Of a stretch of DNA of 64,000 nucleotides, positions 53,833 to 62,182 are shown one piece after another. A model generated the notes under the pieces. It saw only the letters and a list, made by a program, of their open reading frames with translations. It did no database searches and was not told the DNA's origin. The stretch is taken from the NCBI RefSeq assembly GCF_038051945.1, contig NZ_CP150302.1, positions 1,984,001-2,048,000 on the forward strand. Direction: 5' to 3'. Within the stretch, counting starts at the first letter, position 1. Every line of letters begins with the position of its first letter. Source of the DNA: Paenibacillus sp. FSL H3-0469 (GTDB lineage Bacteria > Bacillota > Bacilli > Paenibacillales > Paenibacillaceae). The translations under genes and the position numbers were made by a program.

Positions 53833-53886
53833 TCACTGAATCATAGATTTACAACCCTTGTAAAAATACGGAGTTCTAAATCTCAG
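53833..53886 (-). pseudogene. 3' end remnant of another immunity gene
   Basis: The minus strand reads LRFRTPYFYKGCKSMIQ then TGA, closely matching the C-terminus LRTPYFFKEL of the immunity protein at 51241, and the DNA is clearly related. It sits just upstream of the LXG gene, so an earlier toxin-immunity unit once lay here. Confidence 0.7.
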
Positions 53887-53892
53887 CAACAG

Positions 53893-54140
53893 GCGCTCAG
53901 GCCGAATGTATGCCAATAACAGCATACATTTGCTAGCACCAAGGCAATCTGGCCCGAATGTATGCGAAAAACAGCATACATTTGCTAACGCACAGGCAAT
54001 CGGCCCGAATGTATGCCAAAAACAGCATACATTTGCTAGCGCACAGGCGCTCGGGCCAAATGTATGCGGAAAACAACATACATTTGCTAGCATCAAGGCA
54101 ATCCGGCCTGAATGTATGCGAAAAACAGCATACATTATTC
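53893..54140. repeat. Family A tandem array 3 (five units, reverse orientation)
   Basis: Units with GAATGTATGC, loop AAAAACA-type, GCATACATTTGCTAGC begin at 53904, 53956, 54007, 54058 and 54110 (period 51-52 bp). Orientation is opposite to arrays 1 and 2. It lies between the toxin island and a divergent kinase gene, the one family A array not between convergent genes. 54141-54280 is AT-rich with no gene. Confidence 0.9.
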
Positions 54141-54288
54141 AATCTGCTAAGTTGATTTTGATATTTCCCCATAACGATTCAATATTTATCCAATATTGAT
54201 GTAAACATTCCTTTATCATCGGAATTCGGAGCCGTAAAGTTTATCAAAAAAATATTTTCATGACATATATTGGCTGACATTTTCGCGC

Positions 54289-54314
54289 TATACTCTATTG
54301 TAAGCGTTATTACA
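54289..54314 (+). promoter_or_regulatory. -10 box and candidate CcpA/palindromic site before the kinase gene
   Basis: TATACT (54289-54294) is a good -10 box, but no convincing -35 is seen. Five bases on, TGTAAGCGTTATTACA (54299-54314) is an inverted repeat that matches the cre consensus with one core mismatch. Position near the transcription start suggests repression. Confidence 0.4.
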
Positions 54315-54341
54315 AATGTGCTAACGGAGGGGATTTCATTC

Positions 54342-56132
54342 GTGTATACCCGTATCATCACCTTCATGAACAACCTGAAGCTCAGGACCAAGCTCTTCCT
54401 CTCCTTCGGCAGTGTTGTCCTGATTCCGGTGCTTATTGTGGGGGTGTTCCTGACCAGTGAATTGCGGAATATGGCGATGAATAATGCGCTGAAGCAGATT
54501 ACGGCGAATGTCGACCGTGTGAAAAAGCGGACCAGCGAGATGCTGAACGTTCCGGTGGATATCGTCTACCGTTTGTCCAATGACAGCCGGCTGGAGGAGG
54601 CCGCGAATCACCGGTACGAATCGGTCTATGATGTGGTGCAGGCCTACTGGGATTATCCCGACTTCCGGGATTTCGTCCGTCTGTACAAAGAGGTCTCCAG
54701 CATCCGGCTGTATATCGATAACCCGACAGTGCTTAACAACTGGGAATTCCTCCAGGCTGACGAAGCGGTTACCCGGGAGCCGTGGTACCAGCTCGCCCTC
54801 GCCCAGAAGGGACTGGCGTTCTGGAGTTACATTCCTGACAGCCGGAACGGCCAGTATTATCTCAGCCTGATCCGCAAGGTCGACTTCCTCAAGCAGCGCA
54901 CAACCGGCGTGCTGGTCGTGAATGTCAATTCGGATCAGCTCAGCAGCATCCTGAAGCAGGAGACCTTCGAGACCTTTATCGTCGATGAGAACGATAATAT
55001 TGTCGCCTCCAACCGGGCGGGTACTCTCGGCAAGTCGCTGCACGAAATCAACCTGGAGCCGCTGTCCACCCTTGCCGGGCATGGGCCTGCGGACATCACG
55101 ATTGACGGGCAGTCCTTCAAAATGCTGATCGACGACTGGCATCCCGAGGGCAGCCTGAACAGTCTGCGGATCATCTCTATTTTCTCTGTAGAAAGTATTG
55201 TGAGTGAGCCCAACCGGATTATTTCCCTGGCTACTTCCGTCATTATCTCCTCCCTAATTCTTGCAATCATCCTAATCTACTACTTCTCCCGCCTGCTCAC
55301 CGGGCGCATGCTGCATCTCAGCAAGCATATCTCCAAGGTCGCTTCCGGGAATCTGGAAGCCCGTCTTGTGATTGACGGCAAAGATGAGATCGGCCAGCTG
55401 GCCCGCCAGTTCAACCACATGGTCCGCAATGTCAACGACCTGATGAGCGAGGTGCAGGAGTCCAACCTACAGAAGAATGCCATCCTGCTGAAGCAGAATG
55501 AGATCAAATTCAAAATGATGGCCAGCCAGATCAATCCCCATTTCCTGTTCAATGCCCTGGAGTCGATCCGGATGAAGGCCCATACCCGCGGCCAGACCGA
55601 TATTGCGCAGGTTGTCCGGCTGCTGGGCAAGATGATGCGCAAGAACCTGGAGGTCGGCGGAGGCAGAATCACCCTGCAAAGTGAGCTGGAGACCGTGAAC
55701 TGCTACCTGGTTATCCAGAAATTCCGCTACAATGACCGGCTAGCCTACGAGCTGTATGTAGATCCGGCAGCGAATACCCTAAGGATTCCGCCGCTTATTA
55801 TTCAGCCGCTGGTGGAGAATTGTGTCATTCACGGCCTGGAGGACCGGATGGACGGCGGAATGGTCCGGGTGGATATCCGGGTGGAGGAGGGCAGCCTTAC
55901 GGTTCAGGTCTCCGATAACGGAACCGGAATCTCGCCGGCCCGGCTCGCAGAGCTGCGGCAGATGCTGGACAACAACGATGACTATGAGACCCACAGTATC
56001 GGAATGCGTAACATCCATCTGCGGCTGAAGCTGACCTATGGCCCGGAATGCGGCCTGGTTCTGGCCAGCCAGAGCGGATACGGCACACAGATCAGCTTCG
56101 CCATCCCTTTAAGGAGTGATTCCTATGTATAG
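54342..56132 (+). CDS. YesM-type sensor histidine kinase
   Basis: The product (about 596 aa) has a membrane segment at the N-terminus (LFLSFGSVVLIPVLIVGVFL), an extracellular sensor region, a second membrane segment (LATSVIISSLILAIILIYYF), HAMP (NLEARLVIDGKDEIGQLARQFN), the His_kinase motif QINPHFLFNALESIRMKAH and HATPase_c (DNGTGISPARL, HSIGMRNIHLRLKL). GTG 54342 is chosen because GGAGGGG precedes it; ATG 54366 is in frame but has no site. It overlaps the regulator gene by eight bases and lies directly upstream of an ABC sugar transporter that it probably controls. Confidence 0.92.
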   Translation: MYTRIITFMNNLKLRTKLFLSFGSVVLIPVLIVGVFLTSELRNMAMNNALKQITANVDRVKKRTSEMLNVPVDIVYRLSNDSRLEEAANHRYESVYDVVQAYWDYPDFRDFVRLYKEVSSIRLYIDNPTVLNNWEFLQADEAVTREPWYQLALAQKGLAFWSYIPDSRNGQYYLSLIRKVDFLKQRTTGVLVVNVNSDQLSSILKQETFETFIVDENDNIVASNRAGTLGKSLHEINLEPLSTLAGHGPADITIDGQSFKMLIDDWHPEGSLNSLRIISIFSVESIVSEPNRIISLATSVIISSLILAIILIYYFSRLLTGRMLHLSKHISKVASGNLEARLVIDGKDEIGQLARQFNHMVRNVNDLMSEVQESNLQKNAILLKQNEIKFKMMASQINPHFLFNALESIRMKAHTRGQTDIAQVVRLLGKMMRKNLEVGGGRITLQSELETVNCYLVIQKFRYNDRLAYELYVDPAANTLRIPPLIIQPLVENCVIHGLEDRMDGGMVRVDIRVEEGSLTVQVSDNGTGISPARLAELRQMLDNNDDYETHSIGMRNIHLRLKLTYGPECGLVLASQSGYGTQISFAIPLRSDSYV

Positions 56133-57717
56133 TGTGTTGATTGTTGATGATGAATTGTCTATCCGCGAAGGACTTGCCACGCTGCTGGATTGGGAGAGCC
56201 TCGGCTACCGGGTGGTAGATACAGCTGCCAATGCAGTTGAAGCCCGGCATAAGGCGAAGCTGTATTCCCCGGATCTGATGATCGTGGATATCCGTATGCC
56301 CGGGAAGGACGGACTGGAGCTGATCGGCGAGCTGCGGGAGGATCACGAGGAGCTGCATATTCTTATATTGAGCGGCTACGCTGACTTCAGTTATGCCAAG
56401 CGTGCGATGTCTTACAATATCGATAACTACCTGCTTAAGCCGGTCGATGAGGAGGAATTGCAGCTGTATCTTACCGGCCTGGCCGCCGTACTGAATGCGC
56501 GGACGACGCACCGCAAGAATAATGAGGCTGTAAAAGTCTGGAGCCGGGAGATGCTGGTTCAGTCCCTGCTGATGGAGAGCAGTCTGCATCCCGCCCCGGC
56601 GCTGATGGAGTCGGCACTGGAAGCTGGACTGCTCTGGGATTCCTACCAGATCGTGCTGATCCGGCTCCTGCTGCAGGATCATGCGGACAACGGACCTTCC
56701 AGCAGCGTTAAGTCCCGGCTGACGTCCAGCTTCGAGGATAACCGCTGGGGCATCGTTTTCGCGCTCGATTCTTATCTCGGAGTGCTGCTGCAACCCTCTT
56801 ACCAGAAGGAGCTGGTGAGTAAACGTATGGCCCAACAGATACGTGAAGCTGCTGCCGCAGAGGGACTGGAGTGCATCATCACCGCCGGGGATATGGTGGA
56901 CAGTCTGAGGGAGCTGCCGGTCTCTCATCAGTCGGCGCTGGCGCGGATGAAGGATCACTTCTTCTATGATGAGCCGGGGATGATCGGCCCCGATTCCCTT
57001 AAGCTGAAGCATGGGCTGCCTGCGAACCCCCAGGATACGGAGAACAGGCTCGCTCCCGTGATGGACCGCCTGTATTTCGCCCTGGATACCGGCAATCTGA
57101 GCGTAATCTCTGCCCTGATCCAGGAAGCAGGAGACCTCATGGCTGCTGCGGGATTATCCGAGATGGCGGTGAAATCCTACTATGTCCGGGCCGTCACCTC
57201 CATGTCCGGGAAGCTCTCCGTTCATTATAAGGAGCTTAGCACTGCGCAGAGCCGGATGGAGGAGCAGATTCAGCAGATCTACAGGCATACCTCCCTCCCT
57301 CAGCTCCAGCGCTATATCACAGGTCTGCTGGAGGAATACGCTGGCGGGATTATCCGCGACGATACGGATGTCCTCATGAAGCGGATGGTCGATCTGATTC
57401 ACCGGCACTATGACGAGAATCTGAAGCTGGAGACGCTGGCCGACGTGTTCACCTATAGCAGTGCCTATCTTGGCAAGCTGTTCAAGAACACTATGGGCTG
57501 CTCCTTCAACACTTATCTGGATACGATCCGCATTGAGAAGGCCAAGGAGCTGCTGGACCAGGGCTGCAAAATCCATGAGGCAGCCAGCAGCGTCGGCTTC
57601 AGCGATGTCGATTATTTCCGTGAGAAGTTCAAAAAAATCGCAGGCATCTCTCCCTCCGCTTACCGGAGAAAGGAGCCGGAGAATGCTTTTTCAGAAAGCG
57701 CTTACGAAAAGGACTGA
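56125..57717 (+). CDS. YesN-type response regulator (REC + AraC)
   Basis: The product (530 aa) has a receiver domain (VLIVDDELSIREGLATLLDWE; Asp in LMIVDIRMPGKDG at about 54; Lys in YLLKPVDEEE), a long middle region typical of YesN and a C-terminal AraC domain (SSAYLGKLFKNTMGCSFNTYLDTIRIEKAKELL, then SSVGFSDVDYFREKFKKIAGISPSAYRR). AAGGAG precedes ATG 56125. Phosphorylated by the overlapping kinase, it probably activates the transporter genes that start 87 bp downstream. Confidence 0.93.
   Translation: MYSVLIVDDELSIREGLATLLDWESLGYRVVDTAANAVEARHKAKLYSPDLMIVDIRMPGKDGLELIGELREDHEELHILILSGYADFSYAKRAMSYNIDNYLLKPVDEEELQLYLTGLAAVLNARTTHRKNNEAVKVWSREMLVQSLLMESSLHPAPALMESALEAGLLWDSYQIVLIRLLLQDHADNGPSSSVKSRLTSSFEDNRWGIVFALDSYLGVLLQPSYQKELVSKRMAQQIREAAAAEGLECIITAGDMVDSLRELPVSHQSALARMKDHFFYDEPGMIGPDSLKLKHGLPANPQDTENRLAPVMDRLYFALDTGNLSVISALIQEAGDLMAAAGLSEMAVKSYYVRAVTSMSGKLSVHYKELSTAQSRMEEQIQQIYRHTSLPQLQRYITGLLEEYAGGIIRDDTDVLMKRMVDLIHRHYDENLKLETLADVFTYSSAYLGKLFKNTMGCSFNTYLDTIRIEKAKELLDQGCKIHEAASSVGFSDVDYFREKFKKIAGISPSAYRRKEPENAFSESAYEKD
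57693..57706. promoter_or_regulatory. Candidate catabolite-response element
   Basis: AGAAAGCGCTTACG matches the cre consensus TGAAAGCGCTTNCA except at both ends. It lies in the last codons of the response regulator, about 100 bp upstream of the ABC operon, where CcpA control would make sense. Confidence 0.4.
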
Positions 57718-57804
57718 TTTCCCCCTGTTTTTACACTTAAATCTTCGGGTGTTTCCCGGCCTGACGGCAGATTATGATAAAGCTATATCGAAGGAGGGAC
57801 ATAA

Positions 57805-58761
57805 ATGAAAGCGATTACCACCGCGATGAAGCCGGAGCCGAAGAAATCCTCCTCCAGCTTCTGGGGGAAATTCCGGCAGCAGAAATACCTCTATATGATG
57901 GCTGTTCCTTTTGTCCTCTGGGCCTTTGTCTTCAGCTATCTTCCGTTATGGGGGTGGATGATGGCTTTCCAGAAGTATAAGCCGGGCAAATCCTTTTTCG
58001 AGCAAAAATGGGTCGGCCTCCAGTACTTCCGGGAGCTGTTCCAGGATGAGCAATTCTTCAACGCCCTGCGCAATACGCTGGCCATGAGTATCATGGGACT
58101 GCTGGCAGGCTTTATCATTCCGATTATCTTCGCTATTCTGCTGAACGAGGTACGGCTGCAGGTGCTGAAGCGCTTCGTTCAGACGGTGTCGTATCTGCCG
58201 CACTTTGTGTCCTGGGTGGTTGCTGCCGGGATCATTACCAAGATGCTCTCCACAGACAACGGCGCAGTCAATGACCTGCTAATGGGCCTGCATATCATCA
58301 GTGAACCGATCCAGTTCATGGCCAAAGGCAATCTGTTCTGGGGCATTGTCACCGCATCGGATGTGTGGAAGGAGACAGGCTGGAACACCATTATCTATCT
58401 AGCCGCCATCTCGGGCATCGGGCCGGAGCTGTACGAGGCAGCCAGGGTGGACGGAGCCAGCCGGCTCCAGCAGGTACGTCATATCACTTTTCCGGGCATC
58501 CGGGGTACCATCGTGATCCTGCTGATTATGTCCATCGGCCATCTGATCAGCATCGGGTTCGAGAAGCAGTTCCTGCTCGGCAACAATCTGGTGCGTGACT
58601 ACTCGCAGACTCTTGACCTGTATGCGCTGAATTACGGGCTGGGAATGGGACGGTTCTCCTTCGGGACGGCGATTAATATTTTCAACTCCGTGGTGAGTGT
58701 GATTCTGCTCTTTACCGCCAACGGCATCTTCAAAAAAATAACCAAGGAAAGCATCATATAG
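57805..58761 (+). CDS. Sugar ABC transporter permease (LplB/YteP type)
   Basis: The product (318 aa) has a charged N-terminus, six membrane segments and the EAA loop ELYEAARVDGASRLQQVRHITFPGIRGTIV. It belongs to the same type as the permease at 23784. GAAGGAGGG precedes the ATG. With the next two genes it forms an importer for an oligosaccharide under the two-component system upstream; the substrate is not evident. Confidence 0.92.
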   Translation: MKAITTAMKPEPKKSSSSFWGKFRQQKYLYMMAVPFVLWAFVFSYLPLWGWMMAFQKYKPGKSFFEQKWVGLQYFRELFQDEQFFNALRNTLAMSIMGLLAGFIIPIIFAILLNEVRLQVLKRFVQTVSYLPHFVSWVVAAGIITKMLSTDNGAVNDLLMGLHIISEPIQFMAKGNLFWGIVTASDVWKETGWNTIIYLAAISGIGPELYEAARVDGASRLQQVRHITFPGIRGTIVILLIMSIGHLISIGFEKQFLLGNNLVRDYSQTLDLYALNYGLGMGRFSFGTAINIFNSVVSVILLFTANGIFKKITKESII

Positions 58762-58773
58762 GAGGCCCTGCTC

Positions 58774-59673
58774 ATGATTAAAAAACTGGCTGCGGCCTCC
58801 TGGTCGGACCGCATCTTCGATTTGGTTGTCTATCTGGCGATTACGGTCGTTACTGTAGCTACGCTGTACCCTTTTCTGAACGTGCTGGCGATCTCCTTCA
58901 ATGACTCGACGGACAGCATCAAGGGCGGGATTACGATCTACCCCCGGGTGTTCACCTTCAAGAATTATGAGACGATCTTCGCCTTCTCCGGCCTGATTAC
59001 CGGGTTCAAAATTTCGGTGCTGCGGACGATTATCGGGACCCTGCTCGGACTGGTCAGTGCCTCCATGCTGGCCTTCACCTTAAGCCGGGTGGACTTCCAG
59101 GCCCGCAAGTTCGTCTCCACCTTCCTGGCACTGACGATGTATGTATCGGGAGGTCTGATCCCCTTTTATATTCTGATCAAGGATCTGCATATGATGGGCA
59201 CCTTCGGCGTGTATGTCCTACCCGGTCTGGTGAGCGCTTTCAATGTGTTCGTGATCCGCTCCTTCATCGACGGTCTGCCTTACGCCCTGCAGGAATCCGC
59301 CAAGCTAGACGGAGCCAATGACTTCACCATCTACTGGCGTGTTATTCTGCCGCTGACCAAGCCTGCGCTGGCAACCATCGCCCTGTTCCTGGCCGTCGGC
59401 CAGTGGAATGCATGGATTGACACCTATCTGTATAACGGCTCGAAGGACTCGCTGACCACGCTGCAATTCGAGCTGATGAAGGTCATCCAGAGCACCACGA
59501 CCAACGCGGATAATTTCCGCGGGCGCAATATGACTGAGGTCATGGCCCAAATCTCCCCGGAATCGGTCAAAATGGCAATCACCATTGTCGTCACCGTTCC
59601 CATTCTGATTGTCTATCCGTTCCTCCAGCGCTATTTCGTCAAGGGCATGACGCTGGGTTCGGTTAAAAGCTAA
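58774..59673 (+). CDS. Carbohydrate ABC transporter permease (MalG/LplC type)
   Basis: The product (299 aa) has six membrane segments and the EAA loop YALQESAKLDGANDFTIYWRVILPLTKPALATIALF. The C-terminus YPFLQRYFVKGMTLGSVKS is typical. AGGAGG precedes the ATG, 12 bp after the partner permease. It forms the heterodimeric channel with that protein. Confidence 0.92.
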   Translation: MIKKLAAASWSDRIFDLVVYLAITVVTVATLYPFLNVLAISFNDSTDSIKGGITIYPRVFTFKNYETIFAFSGLITGFKISVLRTIIGTLLGLVSASMLAFTLSRVDFQARKFVSTFLALTMYVSGGLIPFYILIKDLHMMGTFGVYVLPGLVSAFNVFVIRSFIDGLPYALQESAKLDGANDFTIYWRVILPLTKPALATIALFLAVGQWNAWIDTYLYNGSKDSLTTLQFELMKVIQSTTTNADNFRGRNMTEVMAQISPESVKMAITIVVTVPILIVYPFLQRYFVKGMTLGSVKS

Positions 59674-59749
59674 GCTGCTTACTGGTATCTTCAGGCTGAC
59701 GCCTGTGAATACAATATGATTCTACCAGACAAAGGGAGGGTTTCTATTC

Positions 59750-61504
59750 ATGACAAGAAAGACAGCGAAACCGGTTGTGGCGCTGATGGTGCTGACCTTG
59801 CTGCTCAGTGTGCTGGCAGGCTGCGGCGGAGGCAATAATAACGGCAACAAGAATACGGCTGAGAATACCGGGGCCAAGGCGACGAACAGCGGCAACGCCA
59901 CGGCAACGGCTGAAGCTACAGCGGCGGCTGAGGACTTAAGTCCCCTGACACTATCCTTCTTCGCGGAAGACCCCAATCCGAACTGGAACAATATGAAGGA
60001 TGAGGTCAGCACCGTCATTACGCAAAAGACCGGCGTGACTCTCGATGCCGAATTCGCTGTCGGTGATCCGCAGCAGAAGATTGCCCTCATTGCCGCCGGC
60101 GGGGAATACCCCGACATTATCTCGGCTAAAGGCGACATCGGTAAGCTGGTGGATGCCGGTGCAGTCCTTGATCTCACCGATCTGATCGATAAGCATGCTC
60201 CTAACATTAAGCGCGTACTCGGCGATAATCTCGCCCGGGCCAAGTATACGAACGAAGACCAATCGATCTACGCGATCCCGACCTGGGCAGCGGTGGATGA
60301 GAAGAAATTCGTAGCGGGCGGCGGCTTCGAGCTGCAGCACCGGGTCCTGAAGGAAGCCGGATATCCGGAGATTAAGACCGTCAAGGATTATGAGAACGTT
60401 ATTAAGGCGTACCTGGATAAGCACCCTACCGATGAGAACGGCAACAAGAATATCGGCGTCTCGCTGAACGCAGACGACTGGCATATGTATATTTCCGTTA
60501 CCAACCCTGCGGTAGCCACTACCGGCGGCTCCGATGACGGTGAATATTACATCGATCAGGAGACTCACGAAGCGATCTACCACTTCCGCCGTCCGGAGGA
60601 GAAGGAATATTTCCGCTGGCTGAACCACATGAACGATATCGGCCTGCTTGACAAGGAGAGCTTCGTGCAGAAATACGACCAGTATAAAGCCAAAGTGGCG
60701 ACTGGACGTGTACTCGGCCTGATTGACCAAGACTGGGACTACAATGACGCGCAGCAGGCGCTCAAAGCCGCTGGCAAATTCGATCAGACGTACGGACACT
60801 ATCCGGTCACTTTAACTGATGAATACAAGGAAACCAGCTTCTGGCCTACCGGCTTCATGGGCGGCTACGGGATCTCCATCTCCACCACTAACCCTGATCC
60901 GGTCCGCACCATCAAGTTCCTGGATTATCTGGCCTCCGATGAAGGCCAAATCCTGAATAACTGGGGAATCGAAGGCAAGCACTATAAAGTAGAGAACGGC
61001 AAACGCGTCGTTCCGCAGGAAGTCCAGGACCGCATCAACAATGACAATACCGCCTTCACTAAGGAAACCGGCATTGGCTTCTACTGGAATATGATGGTTC
61101 ACTACGGCGACGGAGCCAAGGATTCCACCGGCAACTATTACACCAAAAACTTCCCTGAGCAGCTCGTGCTTGGCTATAGCGATGTAGAGAAGGAGACGCT
61201 GGCGGCTTACAAAGCTACGACCTGGAAGGACCTGTTCCCGAAAGAAGAAGAATTCAAGGAAAAAGCCTACGGCGCAGCCTGGAACATTTCGATTCCCGGT
61301 GAGGACGAAGTTTCCATTCTGGGCAATAAAATGAAGGATATTACCTGGAAGCGCATCCCGCAGGCCATTCTGGCCAAACCGGCTGAATTCGATAAAATCT
61401 GGGATGATTACATGGCCGATCTGGAAAAAGCAGGTGTTAAGAAAATGGAAGCTGGCTATACCAAGTATGTGCAGGACCGTGTGGAGCTGTGGACTAGCAA
61501 ATAA
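59750..61504 (+). CDS. Extracellular sugar-binding lipoprotein of ABC transporter
   Basis: The product (584 aa) is an LplA-type solute-binding lipoprotein. The lipobox is SVLAGCGGG (lipid Cys at about 25), followed by an Asn/Ala/Thr-rich linker and the binding domain (LTLSFFAEDPNPNWNNMKDEV, AGGEYPDIISAKGDIGKL, ARAKYTNEDQSIYAIPTWAAV). GGGAGGG precedes the ATG. As in the 21 kb operon, no ATPase gene is present, consistent with a shared MsmX-like ATPase. Confidence 0.92.
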   Translation: MTRKTAKPVVALMVLTLLLSVLAGCGGGNNNGNKNTAENTGAKATNSGNATATAEATAAAEDLSPLTLSFFAEDPNPNWNNMKDEVSTVITQKTGVTLDAEFAVGDPQQKIALIAAGGEYPDIISAKGDIGKLVDAGAVLDLTDLIDKHAPNIKRVLGDNLARAKYTNEDQSIYAIPTWAAVDEKKFVAGGGFELQHRVLKEAGYPEIKTVKDYENVIKAYLDKHPTDENGNKNIGVSLNADDWHMYISVTNPAVATTGGSDDGEYYIDQETHEAIYHFRRPEEKEYFRWLNHMNDIGLLDKESFVQKYDQYKAKVATGRVLGLIDQDWDYNDAQQALKAAGKFDQTYGHYPVTLTDEYKETSFWPTGFMGGYGISISTTNPDPVRTIKFLDYLASDEGQILNNWGIEGKHYKVENGKRVVPQEVQDRINNDNTAFTKETGIGFYWNMMVHYGDGAKDSTGNYYTKNFPEQLVLGYSDVEKETLAAYKATTWKDLFPKEEEFKEKAYGAAWNISIPGEDEVSILGNKMKDITWKRIPQAILAKPAEFDKIWDDYMADLEKAGVKKMEAGYTKYVQDRVELWTSK

Positions 61505-61560
61505 GATTCCATAAACCTTGATGGAAAAATCTTAGTAATAGAGTAGTCGCCACTGCGGAG

Positions 61561-61735
61561 CTTTTGGACTTCCGGCCGCTGTTGTCTCCAGATTTCCTGA
61601 TTTAGACCGCTGGTTGTGGTAGAAATCCGGAGACTGCTGATGCTTCCGAAGCTAGCTTTCCTGCGGAAAGCTTTCAGGCGGACGCTAACGCTCCTACAGT
61701 TCCAAAATCTCCTCCGCCGCTCCCTCCTATTTACT
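61561..61735. repeat. Family D dispersed element rich in nested hairpins
   Basis: It starts with TTTTGGACTTCCGGCCG (the same 17-bp word follows the terminator at 43153-43171). It contains GTCTCCAGATTTC (61584-61596) paired with GAAATCCGGAGAC (61622-61634), a GCTTCCGAAGC palindrome, AGCTTTCC/GGAAAGCT arms and a GGACGCTAACGCTCC stretch. It does not look coding. It differs from the 51-bp families. Confidence 0.6.
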
Positions 61736-61771
61736 AAAGTTTGTAGTTCAACCTATATTTCATTGCAGAAG

Positions 61772-61805
61772 GGCACCCGTGCGGAATAGCACGGGTGTTG
61801 TTTGC
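61772..61805 (+). terminator. Intrinsic terminator downstream of the ABC operon
   Basis: CACCCGTGC pairs with GCACGGGTG over six bases, followed by TTGTTT. It lies about 270 bp after the binding-protein stop. Confidence 0.7.
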
Positions 61806-61910
61806 TGCGTAATAAGGGTAGTTAGTAGCTCATCGGATCTAAATGCGTGAATATTACTTTAACTAATGGCTTGCTGAGGAGGTACCGTGCCGATTAGGGT
61901 GCGAGGGGTA

Positions 61911-62110
61911 GGCTTAATTGTAATTTGTACAACTAAATCGTCCGGTGTGCCACCAAATCTCCATTTAGATGTAGTTCGTGCAATTAAAATGCCCCTATAC
62001 CTGGATTTTCGCCCATTCTAGCAGATTTAGTTGTATGGAATACAGTTAGGAGAGGAATGCCTTCCTTTTCACTGTTTTTAGATGTACGGAATACAACTAT
62101 CACCGACTGG
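61911..62110. repeat. Family C array (four units, 51-bp spacing with one 62-bp step)
   Basis: The core TGTA-N5-TACA (with variants) starts at 61919, 61970, 62032 and 62083: steps of 51, 62 and 51 bp. Cores sit in TTTAGTTGTA / TACAACTAAA-like flanks. The linker words AATGCCCCT and CCTGG echo family B linkers, though overall similarity is too low to claim common origin. It lies between convergent genes. Confidence 0.75.
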
Positions 62111-62182
62111 CTCGGTTCAAACGCAACTTCATACATTACTTTATTTATTGAATAAATTCACTTGTTTAGCTCTGATGCTCTA

